Notes under the pieces: model-generated | What the model was told of the DNA's origin: nothing | The model's database searches: none | Seen by the model: the letters and a program-made list of their open reading frames with translations, nothing else | Translations under genes and position numbers: made by a program | Assembly: GCA_937885735.1 (NCBI GenBank) | Contig: CALABN010000217.1 | Span: forward strand, 1-20,039 | Reading direction: 5' to 3' | DNA: 20,039 nucleotides | Source: an uncultured Bacteroidota bacterium | GTDB taxonomy: Bacteria > Bacteroidota > Bacteroidia > Bacteroidales > SZUA-534 | In this document: piece after piece, positions 5,997 to 14,266 of the stretch | Position numbering within the stretch: position 1 is the stretch's first letter | Layout of the letters: each line of letters begins with the position of its first letter

Positions 5997-6992
5997 ATGT
6001 TTGAGTTAGGACGAATAGGAATAATTGGTGGTGGCAGTTGGGCTACTGCAATTGCAAAGATTGTTGAAGAAAAGCCACAACCGCTTAATTGGTATATGCA
6101 CGACCCTGATGCTGTTGAACATATGAAAAAGGTCGGCAACAACCCGCTTTACTTGAGTTCAGTGGAGTTCGATACCAAAAACCTAAATCTCACCACCGAC
6201 GTCAACGAAGTAGTCCGCAACAGCGACACTATCTTGTTTGTGACACCTTCGGCCTATCTTAAATCTACATTGTCGAACCTGACAGAGTCATTGGTTGACA
6301 AGACCGTTGTGTCGGCAATCAAGGGCATCATTCCTGACGACAATCTGCTTGTGGGCGACTATCTGCACAAGGTCCATAAGGTGCCATACAACAATATCGG
6401 CATAATCACTGGCCCGTGCCACGCTGAAGAGATTGCGCTTGAACGTCTTTCTTATATCACAATAGCCTTTACTGAAGAGGAAAAGGCAGAGGCAGTGGCC
6501 GCTATGATGCAGAACCGATATGTACGCACCGTCATTTCCGACGATATTCTCGGAACAGAATATGCCGCTGTGTTGAAAAACATTTATGCGCTTGCCGCTG
6601 GCGTCTGCTTGAGCCTTGGATATGGCGACAATTTCCAGGCTGTGCTGATTTCGAACGCCATTCGCGAGATGCAACGCTTTACCGACACCGTCTATCCAAT
6701 CAACCGTGACATAAAGGACAGCGCCTATCTTGGTGATTTGCTTGTGACTGCCTATTCGCAGTTCAGTCGCAACCGTTACTTTGGCACAATGATTGGCAAG
6801 GGTTATTCAGTGGAACATATTAAGAATGAGATGAATATGGTGGCAGAGGGCTATTATGCGTCAAAGTGCATACACGAAATAAACAAGAAGCATAATGTTG
6901 ATATGCCAATCTCTGAAAGCCTGTATTCAATCCTTTACGAGGGAGCATCTCCAAAGGTGACAATCAAGAATTTAACCGAAAAATTATCATAA
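5997..6992 (+). CDS. gpsA: Glycerol-3-phosphate dehydrogenase [NAD(P)+]
   Basis: GpsA interconverts dihydroxyacetone phosphate and sn-glycerol 3-phosphate, the backbone for phospholipids. From the ATG at 5997 the protein is 331 residues, normal for the family. The N-terminal Rossmann motif is [11 protein letters not shown] (8-18), with Ala at the place where GSWGTA is more usual. FVTPSAYL (81-88), AIKGI (107-111) and [11 protein letters not shown] (136-146) follow. The C-terminal domain carries the catalytic lysine in [11 protein letters not shown] (Lys194) and the substrate-binding [12 protein letters not shown] (258-269). An upstream TTG in frame is rejected because it overlaps the -7 box. 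pgi follows after 4 bases, so the two are co-transcribed, linking triose phosphate use with hexose phosphate isomerisation. Confidence 0.96.
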   Translation: MFELGRIGIIGGGSWATAIAKIVEEKPQPLNWYMHDPDAVEHMKKVGNNPLYLSSVEFDTKNLNLTTDVNEVVRNSDTILFVTPSAYLKSTLSNLTESLVDKTVVSAIKGIIPDDNLLVGDYLHKVHKVPYNNIGIITGPCHAEEIALERLSYITIAFTEEEKAEAVAAMMQNRYVRTVISDDILGTEYAAVLKNIYALAAGVCLSLGYGDNFQAVLISNAIREMQRFTDTVYPINRDIKDSAYLGDLLVTAYSQFSRNRYFGTMIGKGYSVEHIKNEMNMVAEGYYASKCIHEINKKHNVDMPISESLYSILYEGASPKVTIKNLTEKLS

Positions 6993-6996
6993 TACT

Positions 6997-8343
6997 ATGT
7001 CAGAAAGCCTTAAGGTTGATTATTCTAAAACCTTGAATTTCATTAGCAAAGCCGATATACTTTCGTATAAAGACATTGTCAAGAATAATATCACCGCACT
7101 TTACAACCGCACAGGAAAAGGAAACGATTTCCTTGGGTGGGTGAACCTGCCTTCATCGATAACTGAAGCCGAATTGGACGATGTCAATGCCACAGCAAGA
7201 CAGATGAAGGACCTTTGCGAGATTGTCGTTGTCATTGGCATCGGTGGCTCTTACCTTGGCGCAAAAGCCGTAATCGACGCATTGTCGGACAATTTTGCAC
7301 AACTTAAGCCTCGCACCAATCCGCTGGTGGTTTTTGCAGGCCAAAACATAAGCGAGGATTATCTTTCAGAACTTCGCGACGTGCTTAAAACCCGCAAATG
7401 GGGCATTGTGGTCATCTCAAAGTCGGGTACCACAACCGAACCAGCCATTGCATTCCGTCTGCTGAAGGCTGATTGCGAGGCACAGTTTGGCAAAGCCGAA
7501 TCGGTGAAGCGCATTGTGGCTATCACTGATGCAAAAAAAGGTGCGTTGCGCACTTTGGCAAATCAGGAAGGCTACAAGACTTACGTCATTCCTGACAATG
7601 TGGGCGGACGTTTCAGCGTGCTGACGCCTGTTGGTTTGTTGCCGATAGCCATTGCTGGCTTTGACATTGCCCAACTTGTCAAGGGCGCATCTGATATGGA
7701 AAAAAGCACTACCGCCGACGTCGATTTTGAAAGTAATCCGTCAGCCGTTTATGCATCAGTCCGCAATGCCTTGTACAAAAAAGGCAAGGGTGTTGAGATA
7801 ACTGCTAACTACAATCCTAAACTTCACTTCTTTGCTGAATGGTGGAAGCAACTTTACGGCGAGAGCGAGGGCAAGGAGCAAAAGGGCATCTTCCCTGCAA
7901 GTGTCGATTTTACTTCGGACCTGCACAGTATGGGACAGTACATTCAGCAAGGCCAACGTTGCCTGTTTGAAACCGTAATCTCGATAGACAAGCCTAATTC
8001 GAGCCTTCAGATTTCAGCCGACGAGGCGAATCTTGACGGCCTGAACTTCTTGGCAGGCAAGCATATCGACCAGGTGAACAAAATGGCTGAACTTGGAACT
8101 ATCTTGGCTCACGTTGATGGTGGCGTGCCAAATATCCGTATCTCTATACCTGAATTGAATGCCTATTATCTTGGACAGTTGATTTATTTCTACGAAATGG
8201 CTTGTGGCATTTCGGGCTACATTCTCGATGTCAATCCGTTTGACCAGCCAGGTGTTGAGGCGTACAAGAAGAATATGTTCGCATTGCTCGACAAACCAGG
8301 ATACGAGGCCGAATCGAAGGCTATCAAGGAAAAATTGAAATAG
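6997..8343 (+). CDS. pgi: Glucose-6-phosphate isomerase
   Basis: Pgi interconverts glucose 6-phosphate and fructose 6-phosphate in glycolysis and gluconeogenesis. At 448 residues it belongs to the short bacterial form, as in Bacillus and Bacteroides, not the ~550-residue form. Visible signatures are [11 protein letters not shown] (81-91), the phosphate-binding [13 protein letters not shown] (141-153), [18 protein letters not shown] (201-218), the catalytic glutamate in [11 protein letters not shown] (Glu289), His310 in DLHSMGQY, and the C-terminal lysine region VEAYKKNMF (420-428). The ATG at 6997 follows the gpsA stop by only 4 bases, so it is the second gene of an operon. A very strong bidirectional terminator follows 17 bases after the stop. 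Confidence 0.98.
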   Translation: MSESLKVDYSKTLNFISKADILSYKDIVKNNITALYNRTGKGNDFLGWVNLPSSITEAELDDVNATARQMKDLCEIVVVIGIGGSYLGAKAVIDALSDNFAQLKPRTNPLVVFAGQNISEDYLSELRDVLKTRKWGIVVISKSGTTTEPAIAFRLLKADCEAQFGKAESVKRIVAITDAKKGALRTLANQEGYKTYVIPDNVGGRFSVLTPVGLLPIAIAGFDIAQLVKGASDMEKSTTADVDFESNPSAVYASVRNALYKKGKGVEITANYNPKLHFFAEWWKQLYGESEGKEQKGIFPASVDFTSDLHSMGQYIQQGQRCLFETVISIDKPNSSLQISADEANLDGLNFLAGKHIDQVNKMAELGTILAHVDGGVPNIRISIPELNAYYLGQLIYFYEMACGISGYILDVNPFDQPGVEAYKKNMFALLDKPGYEAESKAIKEKLK

Positions 8344-8360
8344 TTGTATCAATAATATAC

Positions 8361-8404
8361 ATCAACAAAAAAACGCGGCCCAAAGGTCGCGTTTTTTTGT
8401 TGAT
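8361..8404. terminator. Bidirectional terminator between pgi and the CobW-type gene
   Basis: Left arm 8361-8380 and right arm 8385-8404 pair over all 20 positions (one G-T), with a CAAA loop. The core is GC-rich (CGCG) and each outer arm holds a run of seven A or T, so it ends with a T-run in both directions. It serves the two converging genes. Confidence 0.95.
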
Positions 8405-8442
8405 TGTCCCCTAAATTCAAGGAGTGCTCAATATAAATTCCA

Positions 8443-9561
8443 TTAAAGCCTGTCCAAATCGGCTTTGAGTTTTTCTCGGTCGAGTTGTTGTCCGATGAAC
8501 ACAATCTTAATCATCTTGTCGCCATACTCTTCGTCCCAATCGTTGCGGAGTTCCTCGCTTTGAGCCAGCAGTTGCTTTTGTTCTTCAATAGGGGCTGTGC
8601 AAATCCATTGTCCAGCCTTGACAAGTTTCTTTTGGGTGCCAGCCTGGTCGAACATATATGACATTTCGGAGTCGTCGCTGAAATAGCATATACCCTTGCT
8701 ACGAATGATGTTGGCAGGCCATTTTTCGTTGACAAAAGTCTCGAACTTGGTGTATGCAAATGCCTTACGGCGATAGTAAACATAAGTGCCGATGCCGTAT
8801 TCCTCGGTTTCGCCTTCGTCTTCCTCTTCGTCGCCCTTCTCAAGTTCGGCAATCCAGCCAGCCGACATCATAGCCTTGTCGATGTCGAATTGCTTGGCGT
8901 TGACAATCTTGTTGAAGTCGAATTCAGAGTAGTTGGTTTCGATAATTTCGGCTGTAGGCTGAAGTTTCTTGATGACGGCGCGAATAACCTTCAGTTCATC
9001 TTCACTTACTTCGGCCACCTTGTTGAGAATGATGACGTTGCAGAATTCAATCTGTTGGATAAGGAGATTCTCAATGTCCTCGTCATCGATGTTGTTTCTG
9101 GTCAAATCGTTGCCACAGGCGAATTCGCGTGCCATACGCAGGGCGTCGACAACCGTTGCAATGCAGTCGAGTCGGCAAGGCGAAGGCTGGTTGTACTTGT
9201 TGGCATAGTCTGATATTGCGGTGATAGTCTGTGCAATAGGCAGAGGCTCGCAGATACCGCTTGCCTCAATTACAATATAGTCGAACTTGCCAGTGCTTGT
9301 GATTCCTGTGATTTGGTCGATGAGGTCGGTCTTCAGAGTGCAACAGATGCAACCGTTGCTCAATGCAACAAGGCTGTCGTCTTTCTTGTTCACAAAACCG
9401 CCTTTTTGAATGAGTGAGGCGTCAACGTTGATTTCGCCAATGTCGTTGACAATTACGGCGATTTTTAATCCTTGATTATTTGCTAAAATCTTGTTTAGCA
9501 ATGTCGTCTTGCCACTTCCCAAATAACCTGTAAGTAGCGTAATTGGAACAATCTTGCTCAT
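8443..9561 (-). CDS. CobW/COG0523-family GTPase, putative metal chaperone
   Basis: COG0523 GTPases hand over metals (zinc, cobalt or others) to client proteins. The 372-residue protein has Walker A GYLGSGKTTLLN (12-23), the metal-binding GCICCTL with Cys71, Cys73 and Cys74, switch/Walker B region YIVIEASGICEP (95-106), and a G4 motif at 180-181 that reads NKVAEV rather than NKxD. An acidic stretch EKGDEEEDEGETEE (241-254) joins the GTPase to the CobW C-terminal domain (about 259-323). No histidine-rich loop is present. No zinc-regulated or cobalamin gene is adjacent and no Zur-like site is seen, so the metal and client are unknown. Start at 9561 gives the usual MSKIVPITLLTGYLGSGKTT. It converges with pgi and diverges from the MltF-like gene. 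Confidence 0.92.
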   Translation of the reverse strand: MSKIVPITLLTGYLGSGKTTLLNKILANNQGLKIAVIVNDIGEINVDASLIQKGGFVNKKDDSLVALSNGCICCTLKTDLIDQITGITSTGKFDYIVIEASGICEPLPIAQTITAISDYANKYNQPSPCRLDCIATVVDALRMAREFACGNDLTRNNIDDEDIENLLIQQIEFCNVIILNKVAEVSEDELKVIRAVIKKLQPTAEIIETNYSEFDFNKIVNAKQFDIDKAMMSAGWIAELEKGDEEEDEGETEEYGIGTYVYYRRKAFAYTKFETFVNEKWPANIIRSKGICYFSDDSEMSYMFDQAGTQKKLVKAGQWICTAPIEEQKQLLAQSEELRNDWDEEYGDKMIKIVFIGQQLDREKLKADLDRL

Positions 9562-9586
9562 TTCTGGATGTATTTTTATTATGGTG

Positions 9587-9594
9587 CAGAATTA
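9587..9594 (-). promoter_or_regulatory. Weak -7 box for the CobW-type gene
   Basis: The minus strand reads TAATTCTG, one mismatch from TAnnTTTG, 25 bases before the start codon, the same position as the better boxes in this window. Confidence 0.3.
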
Positions 9595-9812
9595 CAAAAA
9601 AATCTCAAGGTCAGGCCACTTTATTTTTACGAAATAAAAGGTCTTTTTATTTATGTTAAAAGCAAGATGCTGTGTATCTCATTGTGACGGTTGTTGTAAA
9701 TTGTTGGTTTTTAGTTTTGAGGGTAATTTTCTTAATAGATAAACTGATATGTGTCAGTATTTGATATGTAATGTATGGCTAGGAACGAGGTCTTCAGCCC
9801 CGACTTTTTTCG

Positions 9813-9820
9813 TAATTTTG
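9813..9820 (+). promoter_or_regulatory. Putative -7 box for the MltF-like gene
   Basis: TAATTTTG matches TAnnTTTG, 22 bases before the ATG at 9843. The rest of the 281-base divergent region (9562-9842) is AT-rich and holds only weak inverted repeats. Confidence 0.55.
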
Positions 9821-9842
9821 CAACGGAATTTTTGTTTGACAG

Positions 9843-11261
9843 ATGAGAACCTGTTTGCAAATATTAATCGCAGTGGCATTGAGCCTTGTCTTGGCCAGTT
9901 GTCACAGTTGCCAGCCAGAAAACAATGGTGGCGAGGTTGGTTTTGACCTTGACGTGATTGAGTCGAGGGGTAAGATAGTCGCCATTACCGATTACAATTC
10001 AATAAGTTATTTCATTTATCGCGGTACGCCAATGGGCTACCAATACGAGTTGTTGCAGGATTTGGCCAACAAACTTGACCTTCAACTTGAAATAAGGGTG
10101 TCGAACAATCTGGAAAAGGATTTTGAGGATTTGGCCAACCACAATGTCGATTTGCTCGCCATTAACCTTACCGTCACAGCCGAACGTCAGAAGATAATGA
10201 ACTTCACGTTGCCGATTATGGAGACAAGACAGGTGCTTGTGCAGTTGTCGGAAAGCCAGCGCAAGAAGAACGACAGGGATTACGATGGCAGTAAAAAGGT
10301 CGGTTCACTGCTCGACTTGGCAGGCAAGACGGTCTATGTGGTGAAGAATTCCGCCTTTGCCGAGCGTCTGCATAATGTTGAATCTGAAATCGGCGACTCT
10401 ATAAATATTGTTGAGGTTGAAAGGATTGATTCCGAGCAACTTATAGAACAAGTTGCGAAGGGCGAGATAGACTATTGCGTAACAGATGAAGACGTGGCGA
10501 TGATTAATCAGACCTATTATCCGTCGCTCGACATTGGTACTGTGGTTTCGTTCCCGCAGAATATGGCGTGGGCTGTCAGCAAAGACAATCCGGTGCTTTT
10601 GGATTCAGTTAATAGTTGGATTTCAAAGATGAAAGGCTCGACACACCATATGGTGCTGTACAAAAAATATTTCAAGGACCCGAAGACTTTGACACGCGCC
10701 CAAAGCCCGTATCAGTCGTTCAAGGGCGGTAGCATCTCAATTTATGACGATGCCATAAAAAAATACAGTAAGATAATCGATTGGGATTGGCGTCTGTTGG
10801 CATCTCTGATTTATCAAGAGTCGCATTTCAAGCGCGATGCAAGGTCGTGGTGCGGTGCATACGGCTTGATGCAACTGATGCCCGAAACGGCTAAAAACTA
10901 TGGCGTAGATTCCACTTCCACCCCTGAAGCCAACATTAAGGCTGGCGTTAAATACCTGAAATGGATTGACAAACAGTTGGCCGATTCGGTGACGGATGTG
11001 CAGGAACGCATAAAGTTCGTCTTGGCATCTTACAACATCGGATTGGGGCATATTTTGGATGCCCGCAGAGTGGCACAGGCTAATGGCGCAAATCCAAATG
11101 TTTGGGACGACAATGTCGATTTCTTCCTTTTGCACAAGTCCGACCAGACATATTACAATCCAGATTTGGTAAAGTCGGGGTATTGCCGTGGCGATGAGAC
11201 TTTCAACTTTGTCAAGGAAATTATGGCGCGTTATAGGATTTATACAACGCTTATAAAATAA
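9843..11261 (+). CDS. MltF-like membrane-bound lytic transglycosylase, lipoprotein
   Basis: Lytic transglycosylases cleave the MurNAc-GlcNAc bond of peptidoglycan to form anhydro ends. The 472-residue protein has a lipoprotein signal with lipobox LASC (Cys20). Residues ~40-280 are a periplasmic solute-binding (SBP_bac_3) domain, recognised by GYQYELLQDLANKLDLQL (65-82), the DLLAINLTVTAERQKIMNFT region (103-122) and DYCVTDEDVA (210-219). Residues ~312-440 are an SLT lysozyme-like domain: LIYQESHFKRDARSW with the catalytic Glu326, GAYGLMQLMPETAKNYGV (338-355) and LASYNIGLGHILDA (394-407). This is the MltF architecture, in which the binding domain regulates the enzyme. It is a lipoprotein, as expected for a membrane-bound form. 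The GT2 gene downstream has its own -7 boxes. Confidence 0.93.
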   Translation: MRTCLQILIAVALSLVLASCHSCQPENNGGEVGFDLDVIESRGKIVAITDYNSISYFIYRGTPMGYQYELLQDLANKLDLQLEIRVSNNLEKDFEDLANHNVDLLAINLTVTAERQKIMNFTLPIMETRQVLVQLSESQRKKNDRDYDGSKKVGSLLDLAGKTVYVVKNSAFAERLHNVESEIGDSINIVEVERIDSEQLIEQVAKGEIDYCVTDEDVAMINQTYYPSLDIGTVVSFPQNMAWAVSKDNPVLLDSVNSWISKMKGSTHHMVLYKKYFKDPKTLTRAQSPYQSFKGGSISIYDDAIKKYSKIIDWDWRLLASLIYQESHFKRDARSWCGAYGLMQLMPETAKNYGVDSTSTPEANIKAGVKYLKWIDKQLADSVTDVQERIKFVLASYNIGLGHILDARRVAQANGANPNVWDDNVDFFLLHKSDQTYYNPDLVKSGYCRGDETFNFVKEIMARYRIYTTLIK

Positions 11262-11264
11262 ATC

Positions 11265-11286
11265 TACCTTTGAACCTGTAATTTTG
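11265..11286 (+). promoter_or_regulatory. Two tandem candidate -7 boxes before the GT2 gene
   Basis: TACCTTTG (11265-11272) and TAATTTTG (11279-11286) both match TAnnTTTG. The second is 34 bases before the ATG at 11321. With a start of transcription near 11291-11294, the GTG at 11297 is an unlikely start codon. Confidence 0.45.
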
Positions 11287-11320
11287 TGGCATTTATGTGT
11301 TTGCTGTCGTGCAGACAGTA

Positions 11321-12445
11321 ATGTCTATTTTATACATAATTAAAATGTTGTTAACGGTAGTCGAGGCCTGTTTTGCTGTTGTGGCATTGCTTTATGCAAC
11401 GTTAATTGCCGTCTTGCTGTTTGGATTTCGACGTGCATCGCGCCAGCGGGATTGTAATGGAGCGAAGACGTCTGTCAGCATAATATTGCCGTTCCGCAAT
11501 GAGGAAGGCAATATTCCTCGGGTTTTGGAGTCGTTGCTGTCGCAAAGCATAGATGCGGATTTTGAGATTGTGGCAGTTGACGACCATAGCACTGACGGCT
11601 CGTGTGAGGCGGTCGCCAACATACAAAAAACTGACCGTCGGTTGCGGTTGCTGTATGCGGACGGGCAAGGCAAGAAAAATGCGTTGCTGACAGGCATAAG
11701 GTCGGCAAGAAACAACATTATTGTCACGGTTGATGCCGATTGCCATTATCCAGCCCGTTGGCTTGATACAATGGTCTCGACATTTGAACAGAATGACTGC
11801 GACTTGTTGGCGGGACCAGTTATAGTGAATCCAGTGAACGGCTGGTTCCGGAAATTTCAGTTTGTCGATTTCGCAAGTCTTGTCGGAAGTGGCATTGGCG
11901 CTTACGGCATAGGCCACCCTATAATGTGCAACGGTGCCAATGTTATGTTTAGCCGTGATGCTGTGATGAACCTTGACGACCCGTTCAATTCCGCATTTTC
12001 GTCGGGCGACGATGTCTTTCTTCTACACAAAATAAAGGCTGACAATGGCAAGGTTTGCTTCACAGCGCAAAGCGATGCAATGGTTGAAACACGTCCTGTT
12101 GAAAGCGTTGGGGCATTTGTCCGTCAGCGGATGAGGTGGGGCGGAAAAACCACTGGCTATCGGGATGTTGACAGCTGGCTGGTGGCGTTGGTGGTTGCCT
12201 TTATGTCGATGTGCTTTTGCGCAAGCTTGATAATCCTGCCATTTTCGATAATTCCGTTTGTGGTGGTTTATTTGTCAAAGTTGCTGATAGATACGGTGTT
12301 TTTGACTTGTGTGTGCGGTTGTTTCGGAAACAGAAAATTCTTGTGGTGGATGCCATTGTTTGAGGTAATGGTTTCACTGTATACGGTTGTTGTGACGGCA
12401 ATGGCAGTGATAAGACCACAAGGCGCAAGTTGGAAACGTGCTTGA
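11321..12445 (+). CDS. Membrane-associated family 2 glycosyltransferase
   Basis: The enzyme should transfer a sugar from a nucleotide donor to a lipid or glycan acceptor at the inner face of the membrane. Positions here count from the GTG at 11297; the preferred ATG at 11321 is residue 9, and the ATG at 11345 (residue 17) is also possible. A transmembrane helix (~18-43) precedes the GT-A domain. VSIILPFRNEEGN (60-72) and EIVAVDDHSTDGS (90-102) bind the nucleotide, TVDADCHYP (144-152) is the DxD metal site, SSGDD (235-239) the acceptor-side acid and RQRMRW (276-281) the QxxRW-type motif of processive or membrane GT2 enzymes. Two or three more helices follow (~292-335, 350-372). Neighbours manA and the MltF-like gene give no donor or acceptor. 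Family secure, product unknown. Confidence 0.88.
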   Translation: MSILYIIKMLLTVVEACFAVVALLYATLIAVLLFGFRRASRQRDCNGAKTSVSIILPFRNEEGNIPRVLESLLSQSIDADFEIVAVDDHSTDGSCEAVANIQKTDRRLRLLYADGQGKKNALLTGIRSARNNIIVTVDADCHYPARWLDTMVSTFEQNDCDLLAGPVIVNPVNGWFRKFQFVDFASLVGSGIGAYGIGHPIMCNGANVMFSRDAVMNLDDPFNSAFSSGDDVFLLHKIKADNGKVCFTAQSDAMVETRPVESVGAFVRQRMRWGGKTTGYRDVDSWLVALVVAFMSMCFCASLIILPFSIIPFVVVYLSKLLIDTVFLTCVCGCFGNRKFLWWMPLFEVMVSLYTVVVTAMAVIRPQGASWKRA

Positions 12446-12493
12446 TAGTTTGACCTATTACTTCAATAAATGTTTTTAATACGTTTTTTTTGA

Positions 12494-12501
12494 TATTTTT
12501 G
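12494..12501 (+). promoter_or_regulatory. Putative -7 box for manA
   Basis: TATTTTTG matches TAnnTTTG, 23 bases before the ATG at 12525, in a T-rich stretch after the GT2 gene. Confidence 0.5.
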
Positions 12502-12524
12502 CCACGTCGAAATAACGATAAGTG

Positions 12525-13514
12525 ATGAACGATAGGTTGTATCCGTTGAAGTTTAAGCCAATCCTGAAGGAAAAAATATGGGGAGGCAATAAATTGTCGA
12601 CAGTCTTGAATAAGCCACAAGGCTCGATGCAGAACATAGGCGAGAGTTGGGAGTTGTCGGGGGTAGAAGGTGATGTGTCGGTTGTGTCCAATGGATTCTT
12701 GCAGGATAACACCATAGAAGAACTTATCGAGGTTTATATGGGCGACCTTGTGGGTGATGCCGTGTTCTCAAAGTTCGGCACCGAATTTCCTCTGCTTTTC
12801 AAGTTTATCGAGGCCAGCGACAACCTGTCAATTCAGGTGCACCCCAATGACGAGGTGGCTATGGAACGTCATAATTCCTTTGGAAAGACAGAAATGTGGT
12901 ACATTGTGGAGTCGGAGCCAGGTGCAAAACTCGTTCCGGGTTTCAATTGCCCAATGGACAAGCAGAAATATCTTGAATTCTTCAACAATGGCGCGTTGCG
13001 CGATATTGTCAAGTGGGAAGATGCAAGACCTGGTGATGTATTCTTCATTCCAGCAGGCCGAATCCATTCAATAGGACCAAACATTTTGCTGGCTGAGGTT
13101 CAGCAATCGTCAGATATAACTTACCGCATTTACGATTGGGATCGTGTCGATGCAAACGGCAAGTCGCGTGAGTTACATACCGATTGGGCTGTCGATGCAA
13201 TCGACTATTCATTCAGCAAGGAATATCGCAAGAGTTATTCCGTGAATAAGAACAAGAGCTCAAATCTTGTGGAATGTCAATATTTCACCACTAATCTTCT
13301 TGATTTTGACAAAAATATTGACATCGATTACGGTCGTTTGGATTCGTTTGTGGTATATATGGCCGTTGAAGGCAGAACACTTATTTGTGCGCCAGGACTT
13401 GACGAACCAGTTGAATTGGTCAAGGGTGAAACGGTGCTGATTCCTGCTGAAATGAAGGAGATAGAACTCAAACCTCTTGACGGCGAATCAAAATTGCTGG
13501 AAATCTACATTTAG
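12525..13514 (+). CDS. manA: Mannose-6-phosphate isomerase, class I type
   Basis: ManA interconverts mannose 6-phosphate and fructose 6-phosphate, supplying GDP-mannose and GDP-fucose precursors or using mannose. From the ATG at 12525 the protein has 329 residues (a GTG three bases earlier is ignored), the size of the short Bacillus-type enzyme. Zinc ligands are visible as Gln104 and His106 in SIQVHPND, Glu123 in GKTEMWY and His181 in IPAGRIHSIG; the catalytic arginine is Arg201 in TYRIYDWDR. The C-terminal ~90 residues form the second cupin-like domain. It follows the GT2 gene by 79 bases with its own -7 box and converges on recO, the stop codons being only 25 bases apart. A role in surface glycan precursor supply is inference from the neighbourhood. 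Confidence 0.96.
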   Translation: MNDRLYPLKFKPILKEKIWGGNKLSTVLNKPQGSMQNIGESWELSGVEGDVSVVSNGFLQDNTIEELIEVYMGDLVGDAVFSKFGTEFPLLFKFIEASDNLSIQVHPNDEVAMERHNSFGKTEMWYIVESEPGAKLVPGFNCPMDKQKYLEFFNNGALRDIVKWEDARPGDVFFIPAGRIHSIGPNILLAEVQQSSDITYRIYDWDRVDANGKSRELHTDWAVDAIDYSFSKEYRKSYSVNKNKSSNLVECQYFTTNLLDFDKNIDIDYGRLDSFVVYMAVEGRTLICAPGLDEPVELVKGETVLIPAEMKEIELKPLDGESKLLEIYI

Positions 13515-13541
13515 GAATTAGAAATTGGGATTTGTCAATTC
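13511..13541. repeat. Short inverted repeat / TTAGGAATTAG-type element between manA and recO
   Basis: GAATT (13515-13519) and AATTC (13537-13541), with an inner AAAT/ATTT, form a weak hairpin in the 25-base gap between convergent genes. The sequence TTAGGAATTAGAAATTGGG resembles two stretches before yidD (16568-16578 and 16596-16615). Confidence 0.4.
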
Positions 13542-14265
13542 ATATCTGTCCGAAAACTTCGCGCAGTATGCCGTATGAATTGATATCCTTCATTGTGGGG
13601 ATGCGGTAGCCGTACCACGTCAGAATTGTTTCGAGCAGAAAATCCCGTTCGTCTTTTGACATTTGCACATTGCCCAAATCGTTGTATTGGCAGTCGGCGA
13701 AAAACTCTATTCGCTTGAATTCATCTACTGATATGTAGTGCCGATGCGCTGGACGGAATGAGGTGCAGTGGCCTTGTTCCAAATCGAAAAACAGATGTTC
13801 CGATGATGATGGACCAGGGAAAAAACCGAGATGACGGGTCAATTTCACCATAAAGGCAATGTGGAAAAACTGCAATCCTTTATCCATTTGTTCCAGAATT
13901 TGGATTGACGTGTCGATGAATTTGAACTGCGACTCGTCTTCGGCCTCTTCGCGTATGCTTTTGCTTACCACTTCTGCCAAAAACATAAGCAATGTGCTTT
14001 TTCGCAGGTCGGTAGTGCATTTGGCGAGTGACGGCGCTGGCTTGTATTCTGTCAGTTTCTGGATTTGGCGTTCAAGACGGTAGGTATAGACCACGTCGAG
14101 CAATGCCATAGGATGAAAGGCACCCATTTTCGACTTGTTCTTTCCCCCAAATCCGAAAACCATAAGTGATATTCTTCCGTGCTGTTGCGATAATGCCTGA
14201 ACGATTATCGACGAGTCGGAAAAACGGGTGTGACTTAAGACTATTATTCGGTCAGTGCAGTGCAT
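13540..14265 (-). CDS. recO: DNA repair protein RecO
   Basis: RecO works with RecR (and RecF) to load RecA onto SSB-coated single-stranded DNA in gap repair. From the ATG at 14265 the protein is 241 residues, typical of the family. The N-terminal OB-fold starts DRIIVLSHTRFSDSSIIVQALSQ-style and continues GRISLMVFGFGGKNKSKMGAFHPMALLDV; the helical part contains LMFLAEVVSKSIREE and the LTRHLGFFPG motif. No zinc-finger cysteines are seen. An in-frame ATG at 14295 would add ten residues and overlap porZ; I prefer 14265 because the mature OB strand begins there and the start falls one base after the porZ stop codon (14267), suggesting translational coupling. Its promoter is therefore that of porZ. 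Confidence 0.92.
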   Translation of the reverse strand: MHCTDRIIVLSHTRFSDSSIIVQALSQQHGRISLMVFGFGGKNKSKMGAFHPMALLDVVYTYRLERQIQKLTEYKPAPSLAKCTTDLRKSTLLMFLAEVVSKSIREEAEDESQFKFIDTSIQILEQMDKGLQFFHIAFMVKLTRHLGFFPGPSSSEHLFFDLEQGHCTSFRPAHRHYISVDEFKRIEFFADCQYNDLGNVQMSKDERDFLLETILTWYGYRIPTMKDINSYGILREVFGQI

Positions 14266-14266
14266 C

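Noticed and set aside
11297..11320. GTG start for the GT2 gene
   Set aside because: It lies only a few bases from the predicted transcription start; ATG at 11321 or 11345 fits the spacing of the other genes.
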